NCBI GenBank assembly: GCA_009792885.1
Contig: WMCF01000012.1
Location: forward strand, 13,353,641-13,417,640
DNA length: 64,000 bases
Direction of reading: 5' to 3'
Origin: Eremophila alpestris peregrina
Taxonomy: Eukaryota > Chordata > Aves > Passeriformes > Alaudidae
This document shows positions 57,741 through 64,000 of this stretch, piece by piece. The first letter of the stretch is position 1, and each line of letters opens with the position of its first letter. The notes below the pieces were generated by a model. The model did no database searches and had not been told where the DNA came from. It worked only from the letters and a program-made list of their open reading frames with translations. The translations under genes and the position numbers were made by a program.

Positions 57741-60063
57741 ATAGCAAGGTTTATTTAATGAAACACTAATCAAGGCCTGAGTTTCTTGAATGTAATTTTA
57801 AAGCAGATTTGCCATAGAACTGGCTTTTCTTGGAGGAAGATGTGGGTGCAGTTACCTGCAGAGGTCCTTTTCACCCTAAACCATGTGCTGAATCTAATCT
57901 GAAGAGACAGACCCATCTGACTGCTAGGATCTAAATTTATTACCTGGTGAATTTTTGCAAGACACAGTGTTTTGCTCTGATACCTGTCCAGTAATTCCCC
58001 TGAGATCCAGTATAAACCCATACTGGTATAAAAAAATGTGGCAACAAGCAAAGAGAGCTCCTTTCCTGTGAGTGGAGGCAGATTGGCCAAGCTGGCTCTG
58101 AGACTGGGAAGCCTGGAAGATAAGTCCCAATGGTGTGCCCAAGACACTTGGCAAGGGGACCTCCAAGGAGCTACTCATCTGCTGGCAGCTCCTGCCTGCT
58201 CAGCAGATGAGCCTGGGGGGAAGGCAGAGGGAGAAGGGGCCTCTGAAGGGGCACTGAATGCAACTCTCTGGAGTTGACAGAGGGACAAACCAAACTGGGG
58301 GCAATGTAGAGGAGGGTTCCTGTTAAAAATTTCCTCCAAGTGCCAGAACTGTTTTTCCCCCAGGGCTGCTGATGCACATGTGAGAAACGATGCAATGGTT
58401 AATTGCAAACATAGCTAGTGAGTCTGATTCTGAGCTGAGCTATATTTAAGTAAAAGATTAAACCAAATTATTTAGAACGTTATCTACCAACATAAAAATC
58501 TGAAACAGCACTAATAATTCTCAGCTTTAATACTTAAAACTTGACTAAAATACCTGTGATCACAAGTGACCTTGAGCCAAGTCTCAATGACACCCAAAGC
58601 CTTCATTGGGATTTGGATGAGACTTCAAGAGTTTCTCTGTATGTGAAAAAGTCTGTCATTGCCTGGGATATTTCCCGGAAAAATTGCATCAAAATTGTCC
58701 TATTCTTTTGCAAAGCTGGAAGGGGATAATGGAGAATGATTGTTGTGGGTTGGAAGTTGGCTTGATTTGTTTTAATGACTTCCAGAAAAAGTTTGCAAGA
58801 AACAGAAAGATCATAAAATTTTGTTGAGGACATGTTTAAAGAAAAAAAGTAAGAGCTTTCCATGACTTCCAGGAAACAAGATGAATATTATTACAGCAAT
58901 TAAAATCTAGCCCAGGGCAATGAAAGGACCATGAGCTATTAAATTAAGGGATTGTCACTTCAGAATGTGCACTTAACTCATGCAACCCTTGGACTGTTTG
59001 CTATTTAATGGTTTTGCTCCATGCAATACAAACAGGGATTACAGGTCACTAAGAAGCTGAGTATTTGGCAAGGTATTTGCTGGGTTAAGGAATGGCAGAT
59101 AACACCCTGTAAGTAGTTACACCTTGGACACGTGTCAACAGCAGAGATGCATTTTGCCCAAGGTAAGGTGCAACCCTGGGTTAGCTGAGATTATGACTGG
59201 TAGAATTCTCTAACTAGAAAATACTTTACTTGCAAAATCCCCTTTTAATAACCATTTGAAAAAGCAGTGTATAATTATCTGCGGAATTTGTTGGAATGTT
59301 TCAGCGAAACACAGCGACAGCAACTTATTTCTAATAAGTCATGGGTCCAGATAAATACAAAGAAATCAGAAGGAAATGCAAAACCTTTATAAACACACAT
59401 GTGTTAAGGAACACATGTAAACTTTAATGCATACTAATATGCATGAAATAATATGCATATGGCTAATAAACCTCTGCCTGGTTTAGATGAACTAAATCAG
59501 CTGCCTGAATGAACATGAAAATGTAAAAATGCTGACAGATCCCTACTGCAAAATAAGTGTACAATTTTATAACATGCATTTAAAAATCAAGTTATCCCAA
59601 CTAAATAAAATATATACTTTTTAATGACTTACTAGTATCAAAAGTTTTTAGCATATGTTTCAGTGCTTTTTATTACTTTGTTCATTTCCTCTAGTGTGTC
59701 TCATTAGCAAAACAATTCTAAGCAAAGAAATCTTATTTAGTTTCTTCCAAGCTTTTATTAGATGTGGTGGAAAAAATGCCAACAGAGTTGAGAAATCTAT
59801 ATCAACTTGAATATTAGGATAAAGTAAGTTGTTTGTAATCCAGACTTTCAAGTTAACTTCTACTAAACCACTTGGAAAACCCAGTGCCTGCTTTCCTCGA
59901 AGTTAGAACTGAGCTTTCATCCATCTCGAGCTCAGAAATTACTGTCTGGCTGCTCTGCTGCAACATTCAGCAACAAACTGAACTCTGCAAGCTGTTAAGC
60001 ACTATTTCCACCACAAAAACAACAGCATTCAGCACGTACAACAAACTTGAATAAGATACTTAC

Positions 60064-60105
60064 AGGTAGGCTGTGTTTCTGCTGGAGGCTGAACATGAGA
60101 TCATA
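60064..60105 (-). other. FREM1: Candidate 42-bp 5' UTR exon of FREM1
   Basis: On the minus strand a strong acceptor (cctctttttttctag) is followed 42 nt later by a near-perfect donor (GTAAGTATC). It lies 5.1 kb upstream of the start codon, on the FREM1 strand. It has no in-frame link to a known protein and contains two ATGs. FREM1 genes are known to have upstream non-coding exons, but this one is inferred from splice signals alone. Confidence 0.3.
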
Positions 60106-60500
60106 CTAGAAAAAAAGAGGAAAAATGTATGTCACTGACCCAGTAATTTCTGTTTTAAAAGGCTGGCAGAGAAAGAAATCCAATGAGTGAGCGACAGAGG
60201 GAAAGCGGAGAGGGGGAGGGGAGAGAGATGGATGAAATTCCAGTCTTTCTGGTCAGCTTGGCTGAGGTTTTCTCTGTACTGAAAATCCACAATAAACACT
60301 CCTTGCTTGCAAGACTGCTCCTGATTGCAGAGTGACAAATTACAAATACTTTCAGGCTCTGTATGATAAGAGCACTCAGAGATGCCTTGTAGTGTTTACA
60401 CACAGCAATGTTTCTCTACTAGCCAGCCCAGATCTTCTTTTCCCCTTCTGCTTGCTAAGTCTGTGGGGACTGAAAATTAAGCTGCTGCTACTAAGGTCTG

Positions 60501-60577
60501 CTCTTTCTTTCTTTTCTTTCTTTTCTCTCTTTTCTTTCTTTTCTTTCTTTTCTTTCTTTCTTTCTTTTCTTTCTTTT

Positions 60578-60629
<52 letters not shown>
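60501..60629. repeat. CTTT/TTTTC pyrimidine tract microsatellite
   Basis: About 129 bp of almost pure pyrimidine, starting as mixed CTTT/CTTTT units and becoming pure CTTT. Length is likely polymorphic and hard to assemble. Lysine- or Phe/Ser-rich open frames across it are meaningless. Confidence 0.95.
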
Positions 60630-63600
60630 GTCTCCATTTTTGCTAGTTTGTTTCCTTTGAAACACATACATACACAAACCCCCCCAGCTGTATTCAAATT
60701 TTAATTTTCTTGTTTCCCATTCAGAACAGCAATAAAGACAAATAGTAGAGGCAAAATCCTACCAATTATTAAATATCTCATAGGATCAAGATATCTATCC
60801 CTCCAGCCTTCTGTCATGAGATTCACATCAAATTTAATGGGCTGATGAGATCCTAAGTAAAATTTACTCCCCTACAGTGGGTCATGGGTGAACCCTCAGG
60901 ACTAAACCTGACAGCCCTAATTTTCAGAGCACAGAGACTGTGTTGCAAAATCACAACACAGGGACAGACTATCCTATGTCCACCTCAGCACAGGGAACAA
61001 AAGAGTTTTTTAAGTATATGGGACAAAAATGTTTTCAGCCCAGCCACAGGGCATTGTGACAAGGGCAAAGAGGGACAGCATGGGGAAGAGCTGCTGACTT
61101 CCAGGAGTAAACAGGAGTCAAATCCAGCACAACTGCAGTGCTGTAACATTTTCTCCCCTTGTCCCTCTTTGAATAAGCAAGCTGACTTTGACCCTCATAT
61201 GGAAACCAAACCACAATAAAAAAATGCAAAACTGAAGTCAATAGAAAGAAAGAAAAGAACCAGCAGATGTTCCGGTGGCATGACTTATGTGCAGATGAAG
61301 GAAACAGATGACTGTTAAAAATTAAAATTAACTCAAAGCTACACAATGTGTAATATGATACAATATGGCCTATATTTCCCAAAGAAAAAAACACCATGCA
61401 AAAAAACATTTCCTTGAGGTACATTACTCGTATTAGAGTGCTATACTGCCCTGGATTTCAGACCATACATTTTATCAGGTTTCAGAAAAACTTACAATAA
61501 ATATTTGTCTCCTCTGGGTTGTGTAGATGGCTGTGGGTTAGCCTGTGTGTTTCTGGTTTTGCTTGCTGAAACATAGCTTCTAATTCACTGTGATGAATGG
61601 CCTGTCTGTATTGTACAGTGTTCTGATTAGGAGCATCAGCATAATTGTCCTTACACGATGATTAAAATAGTGGCACCTTATTTTAAAGTGTGTGACACAT
61701 TCATCAATAATATCATTGCAGAAGCTGTCTTCAAACCGGTTTTATTATGCAGCAATGAACTTAGCATCTCATTTTTTATTGGACTCCTTAACTACAATTA
61801 ATTTTTGCAATCTCTCATGGTCACGTTATCTAAAGGATAGAGCAAAATTATCCAAGCTTTTCTTGATAAATGCCAGAGCACTGAAGAGAAGACAAGCCTT
61901 TTGTACAACACTCAGTCTTTCCATTTAAATGTTTGCTCACACAGGAAAGAGAGTAGTTCTGTTTGCCATAGATGAAATTAAGCACAGTATATATTTTTTA
62001 TCAATTATTAGTAAAATCATGCAGTCCAGACTGTTGATATGAAGGTAATAAGTTAAAAGTTTTCTGCAAGGTTTGTTAACAAGATACAGTCAAAATCAGC
62101 CCCTTTCTCTACAGGCTTTTATTTAATTTTTGTTAAAAAGGACCATATTTGAGGCACAAAGCAGGCAAGAATACAGACACCTCACACACAGCCCCATCTC
62201 TCCTCTTTCATTTTGACTTACATTGATAAGCAACATCTTAAATCCACATTGTCTGATATCTGCACATTCAGCCAACACTCCTTTAAGGAGGATGAGGTTC
62301 TCAAAGGAATTAAAGACTTCTGTCTGTCCTAATCTGGAGGCTGTACAAGAGGAAGATACGCTGCATAGTGAGGGGAAAAAAGATACAATTATTTTCCAGG
62401 TATTTATTACATGACATATATTTTATTGTGTGACCAACAATACCTGGTAGCAGCAGTCCACTCTTCATGCAACTTTTAAAGAAAATATTCTAATGCATCA
62501 ATGTCTTACAAGGAGCACAGCTGTCAGAGTATCAAATGCACTGGGTCATTGCCAGTTGCCTCATTGGCAAATACATGCAGAGAATCAATAATGGCAAAGC
62601 TCTTGACCAAAGACAAATCATTCAAATTTTTTGACTGCAGAAGGGGCATTAGACATAGAGAATGGCATTATGGAAAATACAACAAAGCAGCACAAAAATA
62701 TTTGCTTTGTGTCAAGCAGATCAAAATATCAGAATGTTGCCTGAATGTTTGAGTCAAATGTGAGTGGTACTTCTAGCATAATAAGTAACTTCTTTGAGAA
62801 ATCTGTATTTAGTTCTATTATCTCTAATTTTAAAGACTTTGATATTTTCCCAGAAGACTTTGTATCTTGGGCTAGACCCTCAGATATTGCAGAGGGCAGT
62901 GAAGGGACATCTTGGCAACCCCTGCAGCTCTTTGCCTGCATGTATCTAAAGCATGTCACCACTAGTAAAGTTTCTTCAAATTATACATCCATAGGGATTA
63001 GCATACATGCTGTAAATCGTAAAAATAACTCTTCATGGCCATGGTGTCCTTCCAGAGAAGTGAGATGGACTAGGCATGGCTGGATACAAAGCAGCAAAGT
63101 CCTCCCTCCCTGCCCTCCAGGGCAGCTCCACTGCATCATGCATGGCCACTGGGGTTCTGGGCCTGTGTGACCAGAGAGGCTTGTCCATCATTGGACCAGG
63201 ATGGTGGAGACACATAATGATTTCCTAGGAAGAGAAACTCAGCTACCACCATTCTGCAGGATGCCTTCTCCAGCACTAAAAGACATGTTTGTTTGTGTGT
63301 GTAAGCTTCATCACAGAATTTCAATTCTAGGAATTATCTGTACTTGTGCTCCCAGCACCTATAAAGGTATTGATTCTTTGTCTTCGAAGTTGCTGCCATA
63401 CCCTTCTCATCTGCTGTAAAAAGATAAAGGTCAGGCTTTTCAAATCTTCAGGTAAATGGTATGAAATAGGTGGGAGCAGCTAAGATGACCATCAGCATTG
63501 CTAGCTTTTGAGCATGGCTAGGGTCTGGTCTGTCACACAGGCGTCACATATGAGGTCAGGATGAACCCTTTCCTACCTCTTCCTGGTCACAGAGATCCTA

Positions 63601-64000
63601 GACAGGTTGAGCACCACAAGAATCATCAATTTGGCACCATTGGAGAGCAGCACTTAAGGACAACCTTGGAGGAATGCCAATGTCCCTGTAGTAGAGGAAA
63701 TAATTATATTCCCACTTGCAAAGAGCTGGTCTGTTCTTTAATGTACCTAATTAGGGATAGAAAAAGTAATTTTTCATGCATCAAGAAGCATAGAAGAGAA
63801 AGGGTAAACAGTATGTGCCCAAAATGTAGGCTAAAAAAAAGCTAAAAATAATCCAAAAAACATGAAGGATTGTCTCATGCTGGCAGTCCATGCCCACTTC
63901 TTGTAACACTGCTCACAACTGGGCTTCAAAATGGACTTTCAAAATGGCCAGGTTTTCCTCCTCTTTCTTTAATGTCTGTTGCTCCATGTCCAATCATTCC

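Larger units (their letters stand above)
54970..64000. other. 5' flank or 5' UTR introns of FREM1
   Basis: About 9 kb with no recognisable protein-coding exon and no CpG-rich promoter. It holds a CR1 fragment, the CTTT tract and a candidate non-coding exon. Confidence 0.6.

Noticed and set aside
60477..60697. Lysine/arginine-rich open frames on the minus strand
   Set aside because: They are translations of the CTTT microsatellite.
1..64000. CRISPR arrays, tRNA or rRNA genes, operons, phage or plasmid features
   Set aside because: No regularly spaced repeats, tRNA-like folds or bacterial gene layout; the DNA is vertebrate.

Overview
The window is vertebrate nuclear DNA, almost certainly from a bird. 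It is AT-rich and intron-dominated, with about nine decayed CR1-type LINE fragments, several ending in the ATTCTATGAT-like tail typical of avian CR1. There is no bacterial, plasmid or phage organisation.

One gene dominates: FREM1 (FRAS1-related extracellular matrix protein 1, also called QBRICK), on the minus strand. I placed 34 coding exons by hand, from the start codon at 54969 down to 6344. Every exon joins its neighbour in a matching reading phase. The spliced reading frame is 6341 nt as written, or 6251 nt (2083 codons plus 2 nt) once a 90-bp artefact is removed. The gene reads in order as signal peptide, FREM1-specific N-terminal region, twelve CSPG/NG2-type repeats, Calx-beta domain, basic/low-complexity linker, and the first part of a C-type lectin domain. 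The last roughly 95 codons were not found and probably lie left of position 1. FREM1 is a secreted basement-membrane protein that acts with FRAS1 and FREM2 in epidermal-dermal adhesion. It maps to human 9p22, which corresponds largely to the avian Z chromosome.

Layout: 1-6343 is the last intron seen, with two CR1 fragments. 6344-17527 holds the lectin start, linker, Calx-beta and the last CSPG repeats. 17528-22488 is a 5-kb intron. 22489-49721 carries most CSPG repeats and the N-terminal region in short exons. 49722-54738 is coding intron 1, with a CR1 reverse-transcriptase fossil. 54739-54969 is the start exon. 54970-64000 is 5' flank or 5' UTR intron, with a candidate 42-bp non-coding exon at 60064-60105 and a long CTTT tract.

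The most important observation is technical. Coding exon 4 contains a Tn5/Nextera mosaic-end adapter junction (47923-47957) flanked by a 55-bp direct duplication of exon sequence. The event adds exactly 90 bp, so it stays in frame and would pass as a 30-residue insertion in a predicted protein. Biological points worth checking are an RGD-to-RRD change at the cell-adhesion motif, a GC-AG intron after coding exon 24, a candidate 5' UTR exon, and a perfect 24-bp palindrome in an intron. I found no undescribed biological system and no second gene. The human FREM1 comparison is from memory, not from a database search.
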